From Undaria pinnatifida (taxonomy: Eukaryota > Sar > Phaeophyceae > Laminariales > Alariaceae), in assembly GCA_012845835.1 (NCBI GenBank), contig JABAKD010000025.1, positions 10,609,264 to 10,673,263 on the forward strand: a DNA stretch of 64,000 bases. The letters are read 5' to 3'. Made by a program: the position numbers and the translations under genes. The notes under the pieces were generated by a model. The model was not told the origin of the DNA. It saw only the letters and a list, made by a program, of their open reading frames with translations, and did not search any database. Shown here in pieces: positions 49,201-60,345 of this stretch; the first letter of the stretch is position 1; every line of letters begins with the position of its first letter.

Positions 49201-51460
49201 CAGGAGGGTGCGGGACCGGAATGTAGAGATCAACGGAAGGAGGGGAAGACGCGGACGCACCTACCTCCTGCCAATGGTGAGAAATATTCTACGGAAATAT
49301 GATTAGTACGTGAAATAGGTGCCGGGCAGGTTGAGATGCACGTGGCCACTCACGCGGCTGTTCAAAAGGCAACACCACGAGATGGAAGTTTGCCCGCGTT
49401 TCCCTCTGTTGAATATACTCGGTATTGTGTGACTGTGACGATCTTGTTCACCACGACGTCCATCAGTTGCAGCAAGCGCTCGAGGTGGCAAATGTCTCCA
49501 CAATCCATCCGCTCAAATGACTTTCAGGATAATCGCAAGCGTTTAGACACCTTCTCGCACTCACGCTTCGTCCCAAACATTAATTCGTACATGCCCGCAT
49601 GCATATTGTGCCTGAACAGCTACAGGAAGAAACGTTTGCATCGTGTTTGACGGCCGTACTATAGAAATATTTTCATAACTACAACAATGACGCCTCCACT
49701 AAACCGCGTATGAATCACGAACACGTTCACAGTCTCGCTACGAAAATTTGTTCGCGGAGCGGTAGGATATGCCGTTTAGCAGCGTACGTGTGAAGCATAC
49801 GTCTATATATTTTATGAGTAGGAGTCTTGGCCAGATTAGCATCCGTGCGCACACCTATCCTAATTGTTCTGGAATTATGTATTTGGTTCCACAGGCGGTC
49901 AATGAGGGGTCACCAACTCACCCATCGTACCCATCTGGCCACGCTGTTCAGAACGGCGCCTTCGCGACCGTGTTAAAGGTGAGATGCAGATGACACCCAT
50001 TTCGGCCGCTGATACCTAAACCCACGGCCGCCATGTCAGAGTGGTGTCAGGACGTGACTATGAGTGGTCGAACCTAGCCGCATATGCCCGATAAGAGATA
50101 TTTCAGGAACACATTAAGGAACCTTCGCCTTAAGGCCTTGCTCATTGCCAATGAAATTGCGCTGGGGGTTGGTTTTGAAACATGTCGGTTTCTACTGAAA
50201 CGTTCCACACCAACCCTCTCGAGTGTGTCTTCTCGGCAAGGCCCCTATTAGATCGCCGTGTACTAACTAACGGTATACTCGAGCGCTTTGTATTTCGAAA
50301 ATAATATCCTGTTACGTTGTAAACGTAGTCGGGAACTGCTCGCCAACGCGTTTTTTGTCCAGGCTCGTTGTGTTCACCACGAGGGTAGTTCTGGGATGTA
50401 CTGCAACCTCTCCAAATGTACGTCAATCTTTTCCGACTTTCCGACGTTAACTTGCTGGAGAGTAAGAATCTTGTCTGTTTTCGGCTACACGACAGCTTAG
50501 TCCGTTCCTGCCATCGTACACTAACAGCAGACCACGGGGGCCACCGACCCTGTACCGTGAGTCGTAACCAAGACGACGTATGAAATCTTTTAGTTTGACG
50601 TCCAGGTTGACATTTCCTTAACAGCACCTTCGAATCACCACCATTTAACGCAGGCCCTTGTTGGACTGGAGAGGGGCGCTTCGTGCTTCGATGACCCCGT
50701 GCTTCCCGACGATGAAGGGCTGAACCTTCTTCCCTACACCGGCAGAGACTGCCTGACGTACGAGGGAGAAATCAACAAAATGGCCGTCAACGTCGCATTC
50801 GGCAGGTACAGCAAGCACGGAATAATTCTGCATGAGCACTTTTGTCGAAAAACCGACGTTATTCACCTGTATAACTGTGCCTTGGCCAAACACAGTGTGT
50901 GAAGTGCGTCTTGCGTCCATTTAACTAATCCCTGCATTGTCCTTGCATGTGTCCTGTTGTACTATAATTCCCAGGCAAATGTGTGGCGTTCACTGGAGGA
51001 TCGACGGCCAGGAAGGGTTGACCCTTGGGGAGATGGTTGCTGTGCGAATTCTGCAGCAGGTGAAAACTTGCATCAGCTATATTTACGACCGTTATTTTTC
51101 TGAACACGTGTGGACGGCACTCTCCGTGTGGACCGTGTTTCCACGTCTCTCCCTGGACCATGAAGCCAATGAAATCGAATATTGAACGGTGGAGGGTCGA
51201 CTGCAGCAATGATGATTGACACCAAGTAGAAGGAATAATTGATTGACTCTACGCCGGTGAGGTACGCGTATGCTGACCCTCACATCGCTGGTTTTTCTGT
51301 TTATCTTCGTTTTCAGGAGGCTGTGGCTTTCCCAGAGAACGCGCCTTACGAGTTCCGTCTCATGAAAGGCGAGACGATCAGGCTCGAAACGGACGGGTCT
51401 TTCTTCGTGAACAACAAGAGGTGCAGCGGAGAGGCATTCATGGGGGCTGACCAGTGCTGA
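43238..51460 (+). CDS. vHPO: Vanadium-dependent haloperoxidase, copy 3 (14 exons, 617 aa)
   Basis: Exons: 43238-43465, 43903-44055, 44442-44587, 45391-45439, 45969-46062, 46849-46982, 47381-47491, 48159-48262, 48593-48800, 49115-49276, 49895-49978, 50654-50805, 50975-51059, 51317-51460 (TGA stop; the other copies use TAA). The join is open throughout. The signal peptide is as in copy 1, and all vanadate-pocket residues are kept at the same numbering (K399, R407, S477-H479, R542, H548). It shares with copy 2 several changes absent from copy 1: ENVPAG in exon 3, GSNGK in exon 6, NSELLRRVRDRN in exon 10 and CFDDP...DDEG in exon 12. Its own changes are D to E at the start of exon 6 (ENLATM) and NAPYEF in exon 14. 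An in-frame ATG at 43163 would extend the N terminus by 25 residues. The role is the same extracellular peroxide-dependent halide oxidation. Confidence 0.93.
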
Positions 51461-53989
51461 GCAAACGAGGCGCTATCGTTCATTGTAGCAAGTGGATGGC
51501 TTGAACCGCAGTCGTACGTTGAATGCATAGGCAATTTCCGCTAAACGCGCGCGAGTATATTGCCACATACTATTCCCACAGATTGACTGCGATATCTGGC
51601 ACTGTATCGGACATATAGTGGTTATAATTTGACTGGTCGTGTTTGGTTGTTGTCTGTATACACCCTGGTGTGGGAAATACCGCCGTCGCATATCAGAAAC
51701 AGTGCAATGGCTTTGCGCCGTCGTGTGCAGCTCATCGTAGACTGTCGTAGTGCAGTGTACCTGCGATACGTTTCTCTAACATTTAGGACGGAGGCGTTTA
51801 TCAGTGAGCCATCCTTTCTGCTTGTGGGGAATCTGGGAACGCACTATTGGCATTGAGCGTCAAAGCCACCAGCGGTCTTGTAAATGTAACATACACGTAG
51901 CGGGGTTAGCCAGCGAAAATATGTTCTGTGTGGATTTGTACAAGACGTTGTTATCGATATTTTGGAGTGGCCGCCCTGATCGTGAGTGGTATGCGAAGCA
52001 CGTCGAGTATTCGGCAACCGCAATCTACCATGTTTATTACTGTGTGCGCACACAATTCGGTATAGATGTGCTCGCAAATGTTAACTGCTCCAGAATATGG
52101 CAGCCTGTCCTACTTCAGCCAATCACGGTTGGCTCGAGGTTTTGAGGATGTGATCTATTGCGTTGGGGGTGACGGGCCTCGCCTGCCTAGATAGAACGCG
52201 GCATGTAGGTGATTGTTTGTTCACGGGGGTAGTGTTCGTCGAAACACTGGCACCACCTCTATCGGGGTACGGTTTTGCCACCTGGTCAAGAATGGGACAG
52301 TTTTTTGCGTCGTCCGCTTGGTCTGCGGTGACACCCAACAGCTATGAATGGATCGGGTCGGCCCCGACTTCTATGTGGCCGACTTACGTGTAGGGTTTGG
52401 CATATAAGTGCACGGTGCTCGTACGCATGTACCGGGGGCATGCTTGTTGTCGAGTGCATCTGTGCCGTATCACATGTGCACCATGCTGCGGTGCCGCTAT
52501 GTATGGGTATCATACTGTCGTATGGTTGTAGAGTTAGCCTGTGTGTGTAGGGGCTCGCATGTCAGTAATGCCAAAAGCTCGTATAGTGCCTGGGGTTTGG
52601 AATCATTGTTGGTGCATGCCCCATGGTCGACGATGGTATTTACCGTGTGACATACACTACACTAGTACTATGTTATGTAAGAGTCTCTGGTTGCTCTGAA
52701 ATTTGAGAGATGGACCGTTTTGGGTGCCAGGTGTGGTTACCTGGCAATCAATAAATGTGCAACTATTGATGTGTCCCCTGGTACTTGAAAAGAGTCCCCT
52801 GACGTTTTGTCTTAAATCGCATGCAAGCACGTCTGCTACTCGTGCCCTGTCCGTCTGTCGCCCGTGCTGCCCGTCTGCATCTCGTCGCGTATCATGATCA
52901 GTCGTTTATCAACAAATGCATGCACGCCTTTTGGAAGAAGCGTGTTCTTCAGTTCGAAGTACTACCGGATAATGCTGGACAGAAGCCAGAACATTGCACC
53001 TTTCTCATGCACCTTTCTCATGCTTCCGTTGTCTTTATTTCTGGGCTGCCATGGTGACCGCATTATACAATACCTGGGCAATATGCACGGCCTGCCGTGG
53101 AAGCGGCGCGTGGCTTGCATGCCACATAGTTGAAGTTTCGTCGTGGTCATAATGAAGGTGGACGAAGAAACAAATAGACTAGACTACAGACTATAGTCAC
53201 AACCCACATTAAGGATTGCCACAAAAATTGGAGGAAACTGGGTATGATATAAAACAAAAAAACGAACCCAAAGAGAAACAACAACACCGTGTCGTTTGCG
53301 ATTCGTACGTACTCGCAATAATTCTTCCTGTGTCTACACAGCACTCCAGGTTGCTTTTCGTTCCGGTCTTTCCTTGGGAGAGAAGCTTGGCGCCGTTGTC
53401 GTTGCATGTTCTCGTATATTCGACGTTGGTTTCTGCTGTATATTGTGCGTGTATACGCGTTTGTAAACTGTTCGCGGGATAGTACATGCAGTCAAAACGC
53501 TTATTAGGCCTTCTTGAGGAGTAAGAGGTAACAAGACCGGTGCTTTCGGTTATGCTAGAGAGGTAACACATCCTGGCTAAAGACACACTTTTCTGAATGA
53601 CGGTGTTCTCCTTTAAAACCCGAAAATGTCGGAATTCCATTCATTTTCAATCTTTACTATGATAGGCAGGCCATGGGATTGTTTATCGGGTGTGCAGCCC
53701 TCTTCATTATCTTCAACGGCAGTATTTGCCTAGGGAAGAGAGATGCTGAAATCAGGAGCCCCAGGGATATATGGGTGCGGCTCTACGCTAGCACGAGTCA
53801 CAAACATGATGACCAGCCTACACTGGCGATTACAACCACGCCTCCTTTCACACGAAGCATCCCGCGATGCTGTTTCTCCTCGGTGATCTTTTACTACTGT
53901 TAGCAAGATGAAAAACAAAACATAAAGGAGATGGGCAAAAATACAGTCGCCTTTTGTTGAGTAGCGGGCGCTTGACTCAAGTGTTTTAT
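51461..53989. other. 3' flank of copy 3 and unique sequence, no gene seen
   Basis: To about 52390 it matches the 3' flanks of copies 1 and 2; beyond that it is unique in the window. A frame at 53673-53903 starts with a hydrophobic stretch resembling a signal peptide (MGLFIGCAALFIIFNGSICL), but no relative or second exon supports it. Confidence 0.45.
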
Positions 53990-54244
53990 ATCAAACTATG
54001 AACAGTGACGGTAATATAAGTGTGTTGTGATACCACTACAACCCATAGTTGTCAAGGTTGGTTGTGGCATTTTTTTCTCGAGGGATACATATGCATTTAA
54101 CCATACTTGACGAAAGCCGCGAAGGGGAACGTTGAAATTCCCAAACGTCCCTCGCAACTTTTTTAGCCCCCCGAAGCAGTTTTCTCGGCGTATATCAATA
54201 CGTTTTGCGGATATGCACAACAGCCCCCCCACCCCCCCAACCAC

Positions 54245-54430
54245 TGCAAACTAATATTTACTTGAAAACACCACTCTGAAACAACACGACAACGAAGCCT
54301 AGAACATCAACTACAACAACCACGCGGACACAAAATAATACGTATTCGAAACCACCACTCTGAAAAAACACGATAACGAAGTCTACAACGTCAACCAAGA
54401 ATGCCCACACACTAAAACTACATACACGTC
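54245..54430 (-). repeat. Degenerate tandem repeat in the left arm
   Basis: Repeats of about 90 bp with ACTCTGAAACAACACGACAA and GAAGCCTAGAACATCAAC, varied in each copy. Mirrors the array at about 59855-60090. Confidence 0.6.
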
Positions 54431-54639
54431 TACACACGAAACCCAGTCGAAAAATAGAACAGATGTACCCTAGATTCCAAATTGGGTTCCCTACGACTCG
54501 GAAACATCGCATAGTCTACATATAGTCTTTGCACACACCTATAATACGTCAAACCTGTTCGTTGCCAAATAACAAGTTCATCACAAACGCAAGAACTAAC
54601 AGAACAAGATACGAGGTAATCGTAGCAGCGCCCATCATT

Positions 54640-54690
54640 ATAGCATTCGCCCACCACATCACCTCCTTTGCAATTGGTTTTGGGCATCAT
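54640..54690 (-). other. Short Cys-rich frame, left-arm copy
   Basis: On the minus strand a frame (part of 54430-54921) reads MPKTNCKGGDVVGECYNDGR and continues through a Cys-rich stretch (CSVSSCVCDE). The right arm holds the same frame at 59549-59857. The match may only reflect the palindrome, and no known family is recognised. Confidence 0.2.
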
Positions 54691-56515
54691 CAGCGAACTG
54701 GGTCCAACGCATGCCCGTAGTGTTTTAGGTGGAGTGAAGAGCGGTGTAGTAAAAATGAAGTGCGCTGCTCGATAACCTGTTCTTGACCGTCGGTATACTG
54801 AACAATCTTCGGGCCGCGTCTCCTCTGTGTCAGGTGTGTGTGGAATTTTATTTGTCGTTTTCAAGCAAGCGGTTGCGTTGACATGTACTACCTGGCTTGA
54901 TGTAAAGGAAAGGAACACCACTCAGCGATCATCTACTACACGCTAGGGCATGTTTTCATGAGCCCCACTAACGAGAGCACCAGGCATGGACACGACATCT
55001 AAAGGGCCACAACATCTTCGGTGACAGTGGGGAGAAAACAGGGCGTGCAATCGTACATTAGATAATCACAATGTGAAAAAGAAGTACAGACAGTTATTTT
55101 AACACTGCGTTAGACCACACTACCAACCTATTACGCAGGGTATTTCGTGCCTCCGGCTGTTTGAATGATTGCCTGACAACCTCTACTAAACGAAGTAGCA
55201 AACGCCTAACAGAGTAAAGTCACTCTCGCGTTCAATGGTGGTGACATCGCATGCCCACGTCACCTCGCTTGGTGTATTTGTAAGATGTATCTCTGTCTTG
55301 GATTTGGCGACCTCAGAGCCCCACATCGGCACGGCGAAAATCATAGGCGTAAAATCGTATATGTGAGACAATAATAATGTGAAAAGGAGATACAGACATA
55401 ATATGTTCAAATTGCGGCAAACCGCAAGACCAACTTACCCCGTAAGGTATTCCGTACATACCGTCTGCATGATCGCGTCCAACCTATCATAAGCGAAGTA
55501 TGACTAACGAAGTAACGTAATTGAGCACGTGTGCACTAAGTGTTCCTTTTTATAACACTGACGACTCGAACTTCTCCCTGTCGTTCTCAATGGCGGTGAC
55601 ATTGCATGACCACATCACCTCGCCTGTTGTATTTGGCAATATGCATCTCTTTCTTACAGTTAGCGATGTCAGAAAATATTGGTATCTACATGATTTTACC
55701 TATCGATTGAAACATTCTCTTATTCGATCCATGTACAGTAACAAATTATGAATCTTTTAACAAGTTCTGTACTACACCTAAGAACTGGGTTGCATACTAC
55801 ATGTCGCACCAAACATTCTAGAAAAATATACAGTACCAGGCGGGTGATACAAAGGAATGTCTTTTTGCTGCAACCGTCACATTCGTCCCCTTTAAGGGTT
55901 TATAGTTTCTGCGCACATATTGAAATGCCCCGCCTCCCCCTCACCCCCCCCCCGATCCCTCTTGTTTAAACGCCGCACCTGAAATCAAAATCTACCACAG
56001 TAGTAAACACTACCAGCCAGCTGATATCATCTCGTAATCCATCTAGCCATCCATGCCGTAGCTCCAACTCATCTCCGCCCTCCGCCCCCCGCCCAACTTT
56101 GGTTCCCTGCCCAGTTCGTTCAAACGCCCCACTTACAATCAAAATCGGCCAGAGTAATAAACCCTTGTAAGCAATTGATATCACGTCATTATCTTTCTAG
56201 CCATCCATGACGTAGCTTTCATTCATCCCCCCTCCCCCCCTCCAACGCCCCCTCCTTCCCCACACCCAGCACGATCGCCTAGACCCAGCACCGCGCGTAC
56301 GGCAACCCCCTTAATATATATTTTATACGCGCGATCGGAGGATCACACACAATGATGCGAACATCAGTGTCGACCAAATCTTTGTTCTCATAGCTGGAGT
56401 GTATTTTAATATTAAATGTGACCTAAACCTTCTGAAAACCCTTCCCCCCCGCTTTATTTTCATATTTTTCATATTTTTTCACTCGCTTCCTCTTGTATGA
56501 ACGCCCCACCTAAAG

Positions 56516-57719
56516 TTCCAGCATTCCTAGACACTAGTACGTGGCGAACGGTGAGATGCCATGGAGATCCCTGTTAAAACGTCGGTGAGAATTAATTCAC
56601 GAGTTCAAAAACATATTTGTGCGTTTGTTGTATGGCACCGCCCACTGGAGCACAGAGTAGCGTGGCCTGGTCTATCTCAATGGGGGGAATCATAGCCAAC
56701 TCATAAAATACTCAGCTCGAACATTTAAGAAAGTCAGAATGATCTCAGTCTACTTTTTAGTTGTCACACACCCTAACTAAGTTTAGAGAAAGTTGACCGC
56801 TTGACCTCGATTAGATATGTCGATAGTAGTAGTAGCTGGTTGCAGCTGTGGAGGCACGTGCCTTGATGCTCGAATGCACGCAGTAAATGGAACGACAAAC
56901 AAGATTTTCAAACGTGCGTTAGGAAATTACGTGTGTGTACTATTAAGAGTAGGAATAACGTCTTCTCAAAGCCCGTAATTAGAAAGTGCAACATAAAGAA
57001 GTATATTCTTGCGCGCGCAGAAAAGGACGTCAACCTGAGCCAAAACAATATTTTAAAGATTTAAATACACTCCACCTGTGAGATAGAACATTTTGTCGAA
57101 AGTCATCTTTGCAAGCTGTGTGTGATACTCCGATCGCGCGTATTACGGGTTGTGTGTCCTCATTAAGGATATTTTTCGGCAACTCCCCTTGCAATTACAG
57201 TGTAGCTATCAGGGTCAACAGGGTGATGTTAGGCATTCTGTGCGCGGAATCTACTAAATCCGTTTCTGAGGGGGACCAAATTTGACACCTGTGGAAGGAA
57301 ATGCATCAGTTTATGAAGTGAATACCAGTCGAATAACCGGTGAGGGGAGTGCGGAGGTTTATAGGATGTGGGGGCTGATTTTGATCGAAAGGGGGACGGG
57401 AAGGGGGGAGGGGGGGTAGGGGACGGGTGGGGCAGGTCAATTTGTGCGTGGAAACTATAAATCCTTTTTTTGGGGGAGGGGGGGGGGGGGGGGTGCCGGG
57501 GGGGGGCGGGGGGCAGGGGGGAGGGCTTTAGGTCGCATAGATGTAGGGGTTTGCTATACGCGTGGTTCTAGATCTAGGCGATGGTGTGGGTGGTGGGGAA
57601 AGAGGGTCGTTGGGGGCGGGGGTGGGTGGGAATTGCAGCAGCGGCATGGACGGCTCTGAAACGATAACGAGGCGATATCCAGGGCGTGGACGTGTTTATC
57701 ACTCTGGCCGATTTCGATA
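56516..57719. other. Spacer of the palindrome
   Basis: Unpaired centre. The left half (to about 57040) is unique AT-rich sequence. The right half holds another copy of the dispersed core (57065-57340) and G runs at about 57400-57520. No gene seen. Confidence 0.55.
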
Positions 57720-59548
57720 TTAGGTGGGGGGTTCAAGCAAGAGAATGTGGGGAGAAGAGCAAAAAAACAAATACAAAGCGGGGGGGGGGGGAGGGTTTTC
57801 AAGAGGTTTAGGTCATATATAATGTTAAAATACACTCCAGCTATGAGATCAAAGATTTGGTCGACACTGATGTTCGCATCATTGTGTGTGATCCTCCGAT
57901 CGCGCGTATAAAATATATATTAAGGGGGTTGCCGTACGCGCGGTGCTGGGTCTAGGCGATCGTGCTGGGTGTGGGGAAGGAGGGGGCGTTGAAGGGGGGG
58001 AGGGGGGATGAATGAAAGCTACGTCATGGATGGCTAGAAAGATAATGACGTGATATCAATTGCTTACAAGGGTTTATTACTCTGGCCGATTTTGATTGTA
58101 AGTGGGGCGTTTGAACGAACTGGGCAGGGAACCAAAGTTGGGCGGGGGGCGGAGGGCGGAGATGAGTTGGAGCTACGGCATGGATGGCTAGATGGATTAC
58201 GAGATGATATCAGCTGGCTGGTAGTGTTTACTACTCTGATAGATTTTGATTTCAGGTGCGGCGTTTGAACAAGAGGGATCGGGGGGGGGGGTGAGGGGGA
58301 GGCGGGGCATTTCAATATGTGCGCAGAAACTATAAACCCTTAAAGGGGACGAATGTGACGGTTGCAGCAAAAAGACATTCCTTTGTATCACCCGCCTGGT
58401 ACTGTTTATTTTTCTAGAAGGTTTGGTGTGACATGTAGTATGCAACCCAGTTCTTAGGTGTAATACAGAACTTGTTAAAAGATTCATAATTTGTTATTGT
58501 ACATGGATCGAAAGATAGAATGTTTTAATCGATAGGTAAAATCATGTAGATACCAATATTTTCCGACATCGCTAATTGTAAGAAAGAGATACGCATTGCC
58601 AAATACAACAGGCGAGGTGATGTGGTCATGCAATGTCACCGCCATTGAGAACGAAAGGGCGAAATGCGAATTTGGTATTGATTTGAAAGGAACGTCTAGT
58701 GTACACGCGCTCAATTACGTTACTTCGTTAGTCATACTTCGCTCATGATAGGTTTGGACGCGATCATGCAGACGGTATGTACGGAATACCTTACGTAATG
58801 AGTTGGTAGTGCATTTTACCGCAATTTGAACATATCTGTCTATACCTCCTTTTCACATTATTATTGTCTCACATATACGATTTTACGCCTATGATTTTTG
58901 CCGTGCCGATGTGGGGTTCTAAGGTCGCCAAATCCAAGACAGAGATACATCTTACAAATACACCAATCGAGGTGACGTCGGCATGCGATGTCACCACTAT
59001 TGAACGTGAGGGTGACTTTATTTTGTTAAGCATCTGCTACTGCGTTTAATAGAGGTTGTCAGGCGATCATGCAAACGGCCGGAGGCACGAAATACCCTGC
59101 GTAATAGGTTGGTAGTACTAAGTGTGGTCTAACGCAGTGTTAAAATAACTGTCTGTACTTCTTTTTCACATTGTGATTATCTAATGTACGATTGCACGCC
59201 CTGTTTTCTCCCCACTGTCACCGAAGATGCTGTGGTCCTGAACTGTCGCGTCCATGTCTGGTGCTGTTGTCAGTGGTGCTCATGAAAACATGCCCAAGCG
59301 TGTAGTAGATGATCACTGAGTGGTGTTCCTTTCCTTTACATAAAGCCAGGTAGTATATGTCAACGCAACCGCTTGCTTGAAAACGACAAATAAAATTCCG
59401 CACACACCTGATACAGAGGAGACGCGGCCCGAAGATTGTTCAGTATACCGACGGTCAAGAACAGGTTATCGAGCAGCGCACCTCATTTTTACTACCGCTC
59501 TTCACTCCACCTAAAACATTACGGGCATGCGTTGGACTCAGTTCGCTG

Positions 59549-59857
59549 ATGCCCAAAACCAATTGCAAAGGAGGTGATGTGGTGGGCGAATGCTATAATG
59601 ATGGGCGCTGCTACGATTACCTCGTATCTTGTTCTGTTTGTTCTTGCGTTTGTGATGAACCTGTGATTTGGCAACGAACAGTTTTGACGTATTATAGGTG
59701 TGTGCAAAGACTATATGTAGAGTACGCGATGTTTCCGAGTCGTAGGGACCACAAGTTGGAATCTAGGGTACATCGATCGGTTCCATCTTATGACTGGGTT
59801 TCGTATGTAGACGTGTATGTGGTTTTAGTGTGTGGGCATTTTTGGTTGATATTCTAG
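59549..59857 (+). other. Short Cys-rich frame, right-arm copy
   Basis: A 102-codon frame with eight or so cysteines in the first 45 residues (GECYNDGRCYD, CSVCSCVCDE). It agrees with the left-arm frame for about 75 residues, then the frames part. Coding status uncertain. Confidence 0.2.
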
Positions 59858-60090
59858 ACCTTGTTATCGTGTTGTTTCAGAGTGGTGTTTTCGAATACAT
59901 ATCATTTTGTGTCCGCGTGGTTGTTGTAGTTGATGTTCTAGGCTTCGTTATCGTTTTGTTTCGAATTTTCTTTTTCAAACACGTATTACTTTGTAATCGC
60001 GTGGTTGTTCCTATACGTGTATGTTTTGGTTGATGTTCTAGATTCCGTTATCGTGTTGTTTTAGAGTGGTGTTTTTAAGTACATGTTTGT
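59855..60090 (+). repeat. Degenerate tandem repeat in the right arm
   Basis: About three imperfect copies, roughly 90 bp apart, of GTTATCGTGTTGTTTCAGAG, TGGTGTTTTCGAATAC and GTTGATGTTCTAG. The hydrophobic frames here follow from this repeat. Confidence 0.6.
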
Positions 60091-60345
60091 TTGCAGTGGT
60101 CGGGGGGGGTATCCTAGCGTGGATATCCGCAAAAGATATTCGTGTGCGCCGAGGAAACTGCTCCGGGGGGCTAAAAACGAAGTTGCGACGGACGTTTGGG
60201 AATTTCAACTTTTCCCCTCGCGTTTTTTGTCAAGTGTTGTATAATGCATATTTATCCCTCTATATAAACATGCAACAACCAACCTTGACAACTGTGGGTT
60301 GTAGTGGTATCATAATACACATATAATACCGTTACTGTTCATATT

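Larger units (their letters stand above)
36660..52390 (+). repeat. Tandem segmental unit 3 (truncated on the right)
   Basis: Right-hand copy. It starts in the CAA array and aligns with unit 2 through the gene and about 0.9 kb of 3' flank. The last clear homology is the stretch ending GGCCCCGACTTCTATGTGGC near 52380 (compare about 12952-12972 and 32191-32211). The remaining 3' flank seen in units 1 and 2 is absent. Private gain: a 2.7-kb repeat block at about 37985-40690. Confidence 0.82.
53990..60345. repeat. 6.3-kb imperfect palindrome (foldback structure)
   Basis: The left arm (about 53994-56515) matches the reverse complement of the right arm (about 57720-60343) almost throughout. Outer ends: CTATGAACAGTGACGGTAAT on the left and ACCGTTACTGTTCAT on the right. 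Inner ends: GAACGCCCCACCTAA on the left and TTAGGTGGGGGGTTC on the right. The spacer is about 1.2 kb. Arms are made of the dispersed-repeat modules plus a degenerate tandem repeat near the outer end. No TSD is evident and no transposase gene is seen. It may be a foldback element or an inverted duplication of a repeat block. Confidence 0.8.

Noticed and set aside
55186-55410. Frame MNILCLYLLFTLLL... and its right-arm partner at 58864-59049
   Set aside because: Differences between the two arms are mostly amino-acid-changing, so there is no sign of selection on a protein.
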